This document shows, piece by piece, positions 10,001 through 20,140 of a DNA stretch of 64,000 nt (the first letter of the stretch is position 1; each line of letters opens with the position of its first letter). The notes under the pieces are model-generated. The model did no database searches and had not been told where the DNA came from. It was given only the letters and a program-made list of their open reading frames with translations. Location of the stretch: positions 26,468 through 90,467 of the forward strand of contig CDMY01000384.1 of assembly GCA_001179505.1 (NCBI GenBank), written 5' to 3'. The DNA is from Vitrella brassicaformis (taxonomy: Eukaryota; Sar; Vitrellaceae). Both the position numbers and the translations under genes were made by a program.

Positions 10001-12645
10001 GGGGTGGCAGGTGACCTTCAGCCCTTTTGTCTCGTTGCGGGCCTTGACCGCGTTACTGCACTCCTTCACGTGCAGCGGGGCGCTCCCTCCCCCACCGCCC
10101 GCATGCTGTGGAGGGTACGGAATCGGGACACACACACACACACACATTGTCGCATGCACGCGTACGGATGACGGACCCGCCGTGTGTTTCGCGCTCTTGC
10201 GATGCTTCTGCTTTCTGTTGTGTGCGAAGTCCGAACCGCCAGCGTCCTGCATACATGTGCACATACATACAGCCTGCCTCCCTGCCCTCCTGTAGGTTCT
10301 CGCAACTCACCTCGGGTGTCTTCTTGCGCTTCTGAGGAGTCACATCTACACGACAAACACGAACGTGAACAGCGTGCCCGCCAGAGAGACGTTCGCCCAT
10401 TTGCACGCATACCTGCAGGGGGCATGGGGTGGTCTGCCCCTTCCTGCACCGCGGCGCGGCCTCCCTCTCCCTCTTCGCCTGCAGAAAACAAGACGCAGAC
10501 AAAGCCGTATGAGGTCTGTCTGTCATCTGTCTGTGTGTCTGTCTGTCTGTCCGTCCGTGTGCCTACCTGTGTGGTGCTCGCCATTCGCTGCGCCCCGCAT
10601 GTCCTCGGCTGCCGCAGTGGGGGCCGTGGTGTCGTCACGGTGAGGGGTGTCGTGGCTGTGCTGCTGGAGTAGCGCAGCCAGGTTGCCTGCACCCCCCACA
10701 TTCTCTCTATGTGTGGCGATCATGGCCCGCCCGCTGCCTCTCGGCATACCTGGGCCAACAGCGCCCGTCGACGCGGCCGCACCCGAGCCACCCACAGCAG
10801 AACCACTACCACTACCTGCAAAAGAACAAAATGCACACAGGCGTTTGGGGGGCGCGTCTGGCTGTTTCCTTACTCATTCAACCACTTACCGTCCAACTGT
10901 TCCTTCTTGCGCTTTCTGCCCCCGCCCTTTCCCTCCCTCTCCCGCTGCTCTTTCTCTGCCCCCCTCGTGGCCGCCGGCTTGCTGATCCTCTTCTTGGCTG
11001 CCGCTACTGGCGAGTACTGCTCCGGCGCACCGGCAGACCCTTGGCGGGGGGGCAATCCCCCCGTGGGCTTGTACTCTGCCTGTTGGGTCGTCTTGCCTAT
11101 GGCGACCTGCCAGCCGGGGTGGTTGTCAAGGGCGTCGCGCGACGTCCTCAGCGCCCGCAGCCCCTCCAGCAGCTCCTCACACTGCCACTGCGCTGACGAC
11201 GGGTCGCGGACGGCGGGCGCGTACAGGTACTCGGCCTTGCCGTCGGTGAGGGTGCTGATCTGCACCCGCACGACCATCGTGAGGGCGAATGCCGTCGGGC
11301 GGCAGGTGAAGTGCAGCCCCTTCAGCTCTGGACGGGCATTCAGTGCCTTGGTCAGTGCGGCATGGCAGTCGCTCTCAGGTCGCGGTGCCCCTCCTGTACC
11401 ACCGGCCTTCGCAGCGGCCTGAACGACAAACAGGCGTGGAAGCGTGGACGCGTGATGTGTCGCGGCGGCAACTCCCTCCTGTCCATGCACACCTTCGGGG
11501 GGCGTGCCTTGGGAGGTCGGTCGCTCTCATTGTCCTGCAGAAGACACAACACAAACTCACGAATGGACGGCACATTAACTTCTTCCTTCTCTGAGTGCGG
11601 CGCCCACTTGGGTGGCACTGTCGCATTGATTGACGGTCGTCACCCGCTTGGCGAGCGGAGCTTCCCCATCCACCTTGCACACATCACGACACCCACAAGT
11701 ACAGGGGTCAGTTTCCTCCTGCTGTGCGTTTTCGCAACTCACCTCAGACGCCTGCTTGCGCTTCTGGGGGACTTCACCAGCAGCAGCACCTACACGCCAT
11801 CAAATGAAACGTGAACAATGTCCCAGCCAGGGAGACGTTCGCCGATTTGCATACCTGCAGGCGGCATGTGGTGGTCTGTCCCTCCCTGCGCCACGACACC
11901 ACTCCCCTCCTGGCTCTGGACTGCAGCACACGCAGACGAAGTCAGCAGCCGATGAGAAAGAGATGGTCATGTGGCTGGCTACCTGTGTGGTGCTCGACAC
12001 TCGCTGCGTCCACCATGCCCTCGTCTGTCGCAGTAGGTGTCGCGACCGTGTGCTGCTGTGCCTGCTGCTGCTGCTGTGCCGGCTGCTGGAGTGTGTGCGG
12101 CAGTTGGGATGGGGGGATGGTGATGAGGTGCATGTGTGGTGGCAGAAGTGGGGTGGGTGTGGGAACGGGAGGGGCGTCCTGCTGCTGTGTATTGGGTGCG
12201 GGTCGGTGAGGGGGGGCAGGTGGCCACGTGGCGTCGGGGGGTGTGGTCGACATCGTCACGAAAACGACAGTGTCTCGACGGAGAGACTGGTGAGGGTGAG
12301 GAAGAGCCGCTCAATAGCCGAAAATAGCCACTACCTGACGACACGCACACACAAGACAGACAGACACAACGACCAATGCACCAGAACAAACGCAAACCCT
12401 CCCTCCCTCCCTCCCTCTGTGCAATGGGACGCGCACACACACGGCGCATTCGATTGTGATACCTTTGCCGTGCCGAGCCCCGAGCTGATCGTGGCCGAAG
12501 GCAGCCCTGGTGTGGCACCTAGTGTGCTCCTCTGTACGCCTGCTGGCGCCGCCTCAACGCTCTCCTGCCCGCTCAGAGATGCCACCGAGTCGACTCGCCG
12601 GAGAGCGCGAGGCGCAGAGGTTGTGCTGCCGGTGGACGGCAGCAC
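7069..12645 (-). CDS. Large low-complexity protein with duplicated internal domain
   Basis: Exons read leftward in consistent phase over most of the span. The first recognised exon starts near 12645 (ALRRVDSVASLSGQESVEAA; a true ATG was not found and may lie upstream). Next come a Pro/Gln-rich exon (about 12285-11985), short exons with basic NLS-like motifs (PQKRKQ; PQKRKK in the second copy), domain copy A (about 11420-11130), domain copy B (about 10085-9840), a charged region (about 9260-8970; DPEDVVADCRQKLVKKVAAK), His/Gln and Pro/Tyr-rich stretches, and a C-terminal helical region (about 7560-7230; ELSHADVLALLEQQEGILK) that looks weakly SAM-like. Copies A and B share RDPSS-x-QW, LLEGLRAL-x-TS and GWQ-x-A. 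I do not recognise the family; the NLS-like motifs suggest a nuclear protein. A 300-N gap interrupts the gene, so continuity across it is inferred and two genes remain possible. The stop is 7069-7071 if the last exon joins in phase 0. Confidence 0.5.
9419..9718. other. Assembly gap of 300 N
   Basis: Exactly 300 N, bordered by runs of C on both sides. A gap of round size between homopolymers points to a scaffold join or a collapsed C/G-rich repeat. It falls inside the minus-strand gene, in the Gly/Pro-rich stretch after domain copy B. Confidence 0.99.
9830..10640 (-). repeat. Tandem duplication block 1 inside the large gene
   Basis: This block matches about 11130-12040 in exon and intron sequence. 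Paired exons are the EHHT exon, the MPPA exon, the PQKRK exon and the domain exon. Paired intron landmarks include GAGACGTTCGCC-x-ATTTGCA and CCTGTGTGGTGCTCG. The order is the same in both blocks, so a multi-exon unit of about 1.3 kb was duplicated in tandem. Confidence 0.75.
11130..12040 (-). repeat. Tandem duplication block 2 inside the large gene
   Basis: Partner of 9830-10640. The encoded domain (about 11420-11130) keeps the RDPSS-x-QW and LLEGLRAL motifs, but most other positions have changed, so the duplication is not very recent at protein level. The introns still align by eye around the CATACCTGCAGG and CTGCAG landmarks. Confidence 0.75.
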
Positions 12646-12920
12646 CGAATAAGCTCCTCTTTCTGCCCGTCGCTGCCGCGGAACGCCGCAGCAGGACCGT
12701 CACCAGGAGGTTTGGATCTTGGCGCAAATCGAGGAGATCCTGCACGTATCCCGTCCACTAGGGCTGGGCGACTCACCCGTGCCGCTGCATCGTTGCCAGG
12801 CAGCCAACACAGGAAGGGCGGAGAATTTGAGCTCGCAACTTCCTCCCTGCCTAGGGTGTTCCCTGAAACCGCTCTAAAAAGAGTTGTGGTGTGCCTTGCG
12901 ATGAGAGAGAGCATGTGGTG

Positions 12921-13328
12921 ATGGCGTTGTTTTGCCCTACGTGCGCCAACATCTTGTTGGTTGACCAGCAGCACCTGGGCAGCAACCTGCGGTTCTACTG
13001 CCGCAGCTGCCCCTACGTCTTCAGGATAACCGAGAAGGTCACGCGCAAGACAACCTTCGAGCAAAGGAAACGCGACGAGGTCTTCGGCAAGGAAATGTGG
13101 GACGGCGCACCGAGGACACAAGGTACGCAAATGGCAGATGACATGCCCGCGTCCCGCCTCTGATCTGCTCTGTGTTATGTCTGTGTGTGTTTGATGCGGT
13201 CAGTTGTGTGTCCGGGTTGCGGCCACCGTGAGGCGTTCTTCAAGCAGATGCAGATCAGGTCGGGTGACGAGCCCATGACGAGCTTCTACAGATGCTGCTC
13301 GTGCGAGAAACACTGGAGGGAAGACTAG
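12921..13328 (+). CDS. POLR3K: RNA polymerase III subunit RPC11/RPC10 (POLR3K)
   Basis: Two exons (12921-13122 and 13204-13328, phase 1 junction) encode 108 residues, the usual length for this subunit. The N-terminal zinc ribbon starts MALFCPTCANILLVD and has CxxC pairs plus the CPYV segment. The C-terminal TFIIS-like ribbon has VVCPGCGHREAFFKQMQIRS, then the acidic hairpin residues in RSGDEPMTSFYRCCSC. RPC11 drives RNA cleavage and termination or reinitiation by Pol III in the nucleus. The ATG at 12921 is right after a short leader. The promoter lies in the 275-bp interval shared with the minus-strand gene to the left and contains a TTTGAGCTCGCAAC motif at 12826-12839. Confidence 0.95.
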
Positions 13329-13452
13329 ACTGACTGGTGGCTCTGTGTGGATGACGTGTGTACAGTACTCATGTGACAGCAAAGCAGAGAGTGTGACGGA
13401 CCGGCAAGGCACTTCTGTGAATACATCCATTCATTCATTAGTTCATCGATTG

Positions 13453-14666
13453 TCATTGACACACGAGCACGCTCTCGACTTGGTGTCCCATGAGCAGCTG
13501 CATGATCTCGACCTCACTCCGCTCACGATGCGTACAGAACGACAACACCTGCATCACATCCATTCATCCCGCAGGTCCATCCATTCATTCTCCGCTCACT
13601 CACCTGTTGGCTGCGGTAAGTGACATAAATCTCGCCGGGCGATGCGGACGGTGTCCTCTCAGAGGCACAGACAGGCTGAGCTCTGGTGCGCTTCGCCCTG
13701 CAGTCCATCCACGTGAGAGACAGACGACAGACTGACTGACTGACTGACTGAGACACCCACTCCCCCGCCTCCGGGCTGCGTACCTCCGATGGCAGCAGCA
13801 GAGCAGTGCTGCCGTCGCGACGACCGCACAGAGAGTGACCACCCACCCAACCTGACATCGATGGGTACTCACACGCGAAGCGTTGTGTGGTTACTCCCTC
13901 ACCAGTGTGTTGTTCTTGTCGCCTCTCTGCACGATGGCTGGTGGCGCTGGCAGCACATTGCCGGTCGACATTGATGCGGGCGAGGCCGCCACACACTCAT
14001 CCTCGCCGGTTCCCATAACGGTGAGGAGCGCCTCGCACACTGATTCCTTGGGCGGGTTGGCGGCAGCGGCATTGGCGCGAGAAATGAGGCCGTGGAAGAG
14101 CCGCCACGACGCGACCAGGCTGATAGTGTGTGTGTTGGTGTGGGTGGTGTGTGGGTCGATGACAAGGCTGACGGACAACACACCACCAACACCTGCACAA
14201 ACACGACACAAGACAAGACAATCAATGAAGCTAAGCACACACAGACACACGGTGATGGTGTCTCGTCTCGCTCACCTCGTTGAGTGTGTGTCGGCAGTGC
14301 CATGAGAGTCACTCTGTGCTGGTGCTTGACGGCCACCACCACACCACCCCGCCGACTCACCAGCAGGTCGGCCTGCCCAATGCTGTTTGTTCCCTCTCGG
14401 CCAAACGCCCTCACCATCATCGCTTCACGACACTGTGGTGGTCCTCGTGTGTGCGTGGCGCACACACACAGCCGCGGGGTGTCATCGGGCGGTGGATGCT
14501 GTAAGTGTGGTGCCGATATGGTCAGGCGGACGAGCTGATGTTCCGACCGCTCATTCACCACCACCAAACGCGACATAACCGACCGCAATAACGACAGCAG
14601 TAAGGGCAGGAAAAGCAGCAGCATCTTTTTCACACGGACTTGACGAGAGGCGGCATTCCAGTTCAC
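13453..14666 (-). CDS. Single-pass membrane protein, duplicated gene copy 1 (intact)
   Basis: Start ATG at 14666. An N-terminal hydrophobic signal or anchor (KKMLLLFLPLLLSLLRSVM) precedes a lumenal or extracellular region (NERSEHQLVRLTISAPHLQH; REGTNSIGQADLLVSRRGG). Exon 2 continues with VLSVSLVIDPHTTHTNTHT and ends NNTL. Exon 3 gives a TM helix (VGWVVTLCAVVATAALLCCC) followed by HRRY stop-transfer residues. A tail exon follows (SASPGEIYVTYRSQQ), then a last exon starting VLSFCTHRERSEVEIMQLL with its stop at 13453-13455. All junctions keep frame when the tail exon uses the GTGTCT donor. The family is unknown. A near-identical inverted copy lies at 49273-50267. Topology suggests a type I plasma-membrane or endomembrane protein with a short cytosolic tail. 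Confidence 0.7.
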
Positions 14667-14812
14667 TCACACGGAAAAAGTCATATCATGCGTATTGCGA
14701 TGCGATAGGTCAAGGGAATGTACACACACATACATAATCGCGATGTATGTCGATACAACCAACGTCAGTCAGTCACGATCAGCTCCGGATGCACCCGCCA
14801 GCCATCGTATCA

Positions 14813-15570
14813 TCATCCCCTTCCCCTGCCTCCGAAGCCCTTCATCTCGCCCCTCCCTGCACACCACACGCATTACACGCATCACAGGTTACCATGCACA
14901 TGTCTACTGTTACCTCTGCCGGCAGGCGCGCCTCGGCCCCTTCCCCGACCACGGCCCTTCGCCGCCTGGCGAGCTGAGAGCATTGACAACACACACACAC
15001 ACACACACATGCGCACACACACATATGGTGATGGATGACAAATGCATGGTTTGCCTGAGTGTCACCTTCTTTCTTTTGTTCCTCCTTGACCATATCGATG
15101 ACCTCGTCGGGCAGCCTCAAGTACTTGATGTTGTTGCCGCGGATGTTGACCTCGGCGATCTTCCAGAAACGATCTCCATCCTGCACACACAGTCACACGA
15201 CAAGGAGAGAGAAAGAGAGGCGGCATCATCACGCCGACTGTCCACGTGCATCTGTGCACGTGTCAGTCAGCTCACCCGTGAAGTGCATATGACGTCCCTC
15301 ATCTGCAGGTTCATGAATGTGTCGCAGTTGGCGAGCACGCCGCTGTAGGTCTCGCCGTTCTTCAGCTCAACCATCTGAAACGAACGCAGAGAGCAGAGAA
15401 CCCGAAACGCCATTGTCTGCTTTCCTTGCCGTCTTTTCATCTCTCTCTGGCCGCACCATTGGTTGATTCTGAGCTGTCCTCAGCAGATTTAATGGAAGCT
15501 GATGGGAGAGAGATCACACACATCATCGAACGTCGCCGAATTCGATTCTTTCTCTTGCACTTACCACCAT
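14813..15570 (-). CDS. LSM4: U6 snRNA-associated Sm-like protein LSm4
   Basis: Six exons (15570-15565, 15498-15457, 15374-15276, 15180-15066, 14973-14914, 14856-14813) total 366 nt, giving 121 residues. The protein begins [16 protein letters not shown] and continues [20 protein letters not shown] (Sm1). Sm2 carries the diagnostic [20 protein letters not shown]. The C-terminus is an RG-rich tail ([14 protein letters not shown], then GFGGRGRG) typical of LSm4. LSm4 belongs to the LSm1-7 ring (mRNA decapping) and the LSm2-8 ring (U6 snRNA). The first coding exon is only six nucleotides (ATGGTG); it is inferred because it restores the expected N-terminus in phase. The gene is head-to-head with the KH gene at 15703, with 132 bp between the ATGs. 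Confidence 0.93.
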
Positions 15571-15703
15571 TGTGCTCTTCTGGACAAGGCAACGCTGCCA
15601 ACGACTTGATCTGTGGCAGATCAGCAGTCACGACGATCGGATTTGAGCTCGCAAATGGTAGCTACGATCGGCGTGGCGTTAGTTTGAGAGCATATCGCGA
15701 GGA
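15565..15703. promoter_or_regulatory. Divergent promoter LSM4 / KH gene
   Basis: Only about 130 bp separate the two start codons. The interval holds TTTGAGCTCGCAAA at 15642-15655, the same core as upstream of POLR3K (12826-12839), and a dyad GATCTGTGGCAGATC at about 15609-15623. Assignment as a promoter is by position and motif recurrence only. Confidence 0.5.
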
Positions 15704-18237
15704 TGTCCCGTTCGCGAAGTCGCAGCGCCGACCGTCGGGAGCGCCGTGACGAGAGGGGCGATGACCGAAGCCGTGAGCGTGAGCGAGAGCGTGAGCGTGA
15801 CAGAGACCGCCATGATGACCGCGACGAGCCTCGCGACGAGCGTCACGGCAGGCGGCGAGGCCGATACGATGACGACAATGGGGAGAAACCTGACATCATG
15901 GTGAGAGATGGCCCGCATGCAGCAGTTAGCAGAAGGGAATGGCGTGCTTGATTCTGTGTGTGGATGTTGCAGGAGGTGAGCGAGAGTGATGCGGCCTTCC
16001 TGCTCGGCCGCAAGGGTGCGACCAAGGAGAAGATTGCCCGGGTGGCCGAGGCCGTCCTCGACCTCGACGAGAAAGGTGAGCGAGCCAACGAAGAACGTCT
16101 GATGCCTCCCACATTGACATCGTGGCTGGCTGGCACCCAGATCTGATATTGGAGGTTCGTGGGAGGCCTGAGGCTCGCGAGAAGGCCAAGCTGTACGCCA
16201 AAGTGGTGATGGCTCAGAGGGTGGGGCCGGTGTCCATTGACTTCGACGAGAAGGACCGTGACGACCTCTCACTGGTCCCTGTGCCGGCTGACTGTGTGGG
16301 ATACGTCACTGGTGAGCGACGTAGTAGACAGAGAGGGAGCGAGCAAAGCTGTATGGTGTGTGTGCTATGCGTGCAATAATCAGGCAAGAAGGGCACGGTG
16401 TTGCGTTCTATAGAGGAGGAGTGGACCACCATCATGTTCTTCGTCGAGAATGCCAAGGGGCGCAAACTCAAAAGCGAGATCCAGGAGCACCTCGCCATCT
16501 TCGGAGCTGAGTGAGGCAGCCATCTCGTTCACAGTCGAGCGTCGATGACGAATCCATGTGTGTGCGTGTGTGCGTGTGTGTGTCAGGCGCAATCGTCGTG
16601 GTGCTGAGCTCAAAATCATGAGCGCAGTGGAGGGCAAGTCCAAGGGGTTCTACACAAAAGGTATGTGCCTGGCAGCCAACCACATCAATGTCTTGAGCTC
16701 CCCGCCTCCCCTTGTGCGTGTGTGCATCGGCAGCGGTGACTGACTACTTCGACCCCCGTGACATGTTCTCGACTGACTACTATCGCATCCCCGAGGAGGA
16801 CTTCTCATACGCACTGGGCTCCCAGGGCACCACGCGACGCAAACTCGCCATCGCATCGGGAGCCGTCATGGAGTACGTCGGTCGCATCGCATTCATGTCC
16901 GGTAAGCAGACACCCATGAATGCATCACTGGGGGGGGGGAAGGGGCGGGAAAGCGTCACAAACGTGCTCGTGCTGTCGGCGTGTTCAGGCACGTTGGCTC
17001 AGCGGAAGCGTGTGTATGAGTACCTCCGGTGGCTGTGCGATCAGCGTGTCAAGAGCGTCACAGTCGACACCGACGGCAGGTGCGTTGACCAATAAGCGTA
17101 CTGAGCATGCACACCGGATGACGGACGTGTACGCGTGTGTCTTTCAGGGACGATGTGACGGTGCTGCACATCCCGTATGAGTATGTGGGTCTGGTCACCG
17201 GCTCCAAGGGACGCACTCTCAGGCAGGTGGAGGAAGACACGAGGACATTCTGCTTCGTCGAAGGCCTCAAGTAACCAACACACACACACACACACACACA
17301 CAAGCCGTTGATTCCACATCACACACCTCGCTTCATCTGTCTGTCTGTGTGTCAGCCGTGAGAGTCGTGGTGAGGGCACTGGTGAGCGTCTGCTGATCTT
17401 CGCCGAGAACCCCAGGTCACGGGAGCGGGCCAAGGAGATCATCCTGCGACGCATCGACGACCACAAGAGCGGACGCCTCTACCGGTATGTCTGCGGCTTC
17501 GCAGGCTGCACGCCAGACCATGCACCGTACAGTCGATATGTGTGTCGCTCAGTGGTGGTGGTCATGATTCCCGCGACTACGGCGATGAGTCCTATCGGTA
17601 TCGGTGGTGGGACTACGACAGCCGCAACAGCAGGGGCTACTACGACCGCGACAGGCCGGAGCGCTACGACGACTATGACAGGGGCAGGGACGACCGATAC
17701 CGAGACAGGTGCGGAGGGAGGGAGAGAGTGAGGGAGAGAGGGAGGGAGGGAGAGAAAGGGCACATGGATAAAATTGATGGACTGTATGTATGTGTGCGTG
17801 TCTGTGGCTTGCGTTGGTTGTCAGGTACTATGACGACCGTCGAGACCGCTACGACGACCGACATGACGACAGGCGGGATCGCCACTATCGCGATGACGAC
17901 CACTATGGGTAAGGCGGCCATCGAATGCGATACTGGCTATTTAGTGGCGGGCGGGCGGGCGATGAATGGATGGATGGATGGACATGAAGCTGAGCTGGGT
18001 GGCGATGCCGTACAGACAGTGCAGCTGAACCATCTCGTCACGCTGACTTTCGTGCCTGTCTGACGCCGGTGGCTGGTGTGACTGAGAATGATGATGATGT
18101 TCTTGTGCTTGATGATGATGGCAATGCAGTCGAGGGCCCCCGGGGGCGGGTGAGCTGCATGCACGTCTTTTCCGTTGTCTATGTGTGTGTGCCGCCCGCG
18201 ACTTCATTTCTGACCCTTCATTTCACGAATGTTCATC

Positions 18238-18270
<33 letters not shown>

Positions 18271-18433
18271 TGGGTGTGTGTCTGTGTGTGTGTTAGGTCT
18301 GACGCTCGCAACGGCCGACGATGATAGGTACACACAAAGGAATCAGCACACACGCAACGAAACGCAGAACGGCATTCAAGTGTCCTCTCTGCTCGACGGG
18401 TCCGTGACAGACAGGCGAATGGGCGGCCGCTGA
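15703..18433 (+). CDS. Four-KH-domain RNA-binding protein with RD/RE-rich termini
   Basis: Eleven in-phase exons are clear (15703-15900, 15973-16075, 16141-16311, 16384-16510, 16587-16660, 16734-16901, 16989-17079, 17148-17270, 17356-17484, 17553-17708, 17825-17908). Two more (18130-18149, 18297-18433) join in frame and end at TGA 18431-18433, but are less certain. The N-terminus is Arg/Ser/Glu/Asp-rich (MSRSRSRSADRRERRDE). Four KH cores follow, each with a GxxG loop: FLLGRKGATKEKI, YVTGKKGTVLRSI, YALGSQGTTRRKL and LVTGSKGRTLRQV. The C-terminus is rich in Tyr, Arg and Asp (GYYDRDRPERYDDYDR). This is a nuclear RNA-binding architecture suited to splicing or mRNA export; the specific orthologue is not recognised. 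Confidence 0.8.
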
Positions 18434-19137
18434 CCGACCGAGGGATGGGTGTTGTGTGTGCTGCGCTGAGGTGCTGTTCGGTGATTGATGTAGAGGCTTG
18501 CCGAGAGACCGTGTGGAGGGTAGACAGACGCGTGTGTGCGTGTGCCTTTATTGGGCCGACTGACTGTGAGTGAAAGAGTGTGCCTTTTGCCGTCCGTGTG
18601 TTCGGTCACTCCCCGTGTTCACCACCGCCCACAGACCGACAAATGCAGTGGTACGTGTGCCCGTATACGCACGCACCCCTGCATTCGTTGTGTGTGGTGA
18701 TGGAAACGGTGAAGGACGGCACGTGGACTGAGCAGCCAGACGCTTTAGTATACACACATAACTTACTGGTTGAGGTGAGTTTTTGTCTTGGCGACTTCGA
18801 CCCCACTCGTGCATTGCATATCACTGAATGTGTGCATGTGTGATGGATCCCACCCACCCACCCGACAAGGCATCGCACACGCGTACACTCCGACCGACGC
18901 TATATAGCTCTCTATAGACACAAAGGAAGGAAAAGTGCGCCATCGGTGCGCCTGTCTTGCCACACGCTAGTACTGTGTGATGGGATCAAAGTGGCGCACA
19001 GCACAGCAGTCGCACACCAACTGCCAGTCCCCTCTACACACGCACACCTCCCAGCCTCTGGCCGCCATCAGCTCAGTGCATCGTTCGCTGGCCACTCTCT
19101 ATCTACCGATCTAGCTGCTCTACACGCTCCCATCCTA
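18434..19137. other. Intergenic, no gene recognised
   Basis: About 700 bp between two genes whose 3' ends face each other. Short open frames are present but lack convincing codon structure or domains. It probably holds both 3' UTRs. The only repeats seen are short CA and GT runs. Confidence 0.5.
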
Positions 19138-20090
19138 TCAGTGTGTGTCTCCTCCTGCCGGGGCGGCAGATGCTGCTGCGGCGGCGGCGGCCGGGGCGCT
19201 GCTGCTGCTGGCGCCTTCCTGGTCCACGTCCATGTCGGCGGGGCCGCCCTCCTCCTTCTTGACCTTGCCGTCGCCGCTCTTGGCGCCCCAATACCTGCGT
19301 TCAGCACAAACGCAACATGAGGCGTGTCTTGTCGGTTGGTTGGGCGGGTGTGTGATGGTTGTGGGGCTGACTTGCAGCTCTCGGTGTAGAAGGCGTTGGG
19401 GTGGTTGCCCACGCCGTCAGCTGCACTCATCACAAGACGCACACAGATGGAGAGGAACATAACTTCTGTGTGTGTCGGCTGTGGCGCGAGTAGGTAACCT
19501 TACCTGCTGAGTCGGGGTGGGTGGCCCTGAAGTACTCCACACACCCCAGCTGAGCGACCCGACCACAAAGAGAACCACGACGTCAGTGGATGGATGGACG
19601 TTGAGCTCCCGCCCACCTGACCTGGTAGTGGTGTCCCTTGACGAGGTCCAGGATCTTCTTGGTGGATCCGTCTGCATTTATGTGTGGGGGACAGACAGAC
19701 AGACGCGCAGACACCCGCCCAGAAGTGGAAGGACGCAGGGCAGGGCTGTGTGGCGCTCTTTGGTTGTGCCTCTTACCTGGCACGTTGTAACGCCTCATGA
19801 GCTGGCTCAGAGGGCCGGGGTCGAAATGCTTGAACGGACAACCTGCGCAACGCAACACAGACAACCAACCGACCAACCGACCACACACAGGCAAATCACA
19901 GGACTGGCTGCTGGCTGCACTGTCGTTCCCAGCTCGTGGCTGGTTCTTGTCTGTCGGTGACTGACCGTGGTAGTCTCCCGGGCCAGGGTTGGGTGGTGCG
20001 TCGCCGCTCATGAGTTTGGCGCAGCCGTAGGGGGGCTTGCTCTTCATGTGACCGACCTTGCCGTAGATGTGCTTGATGTGGTAAGCATGC

Positions 20091-20140
<50 letters not shown>

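Noticed and set aside
12573-13130. 185-codon minus-strand open frame
   Set aside because: Antisense of POLR3K exon 1 and its promoter; POLR3K on the plus strand is unmistakable.
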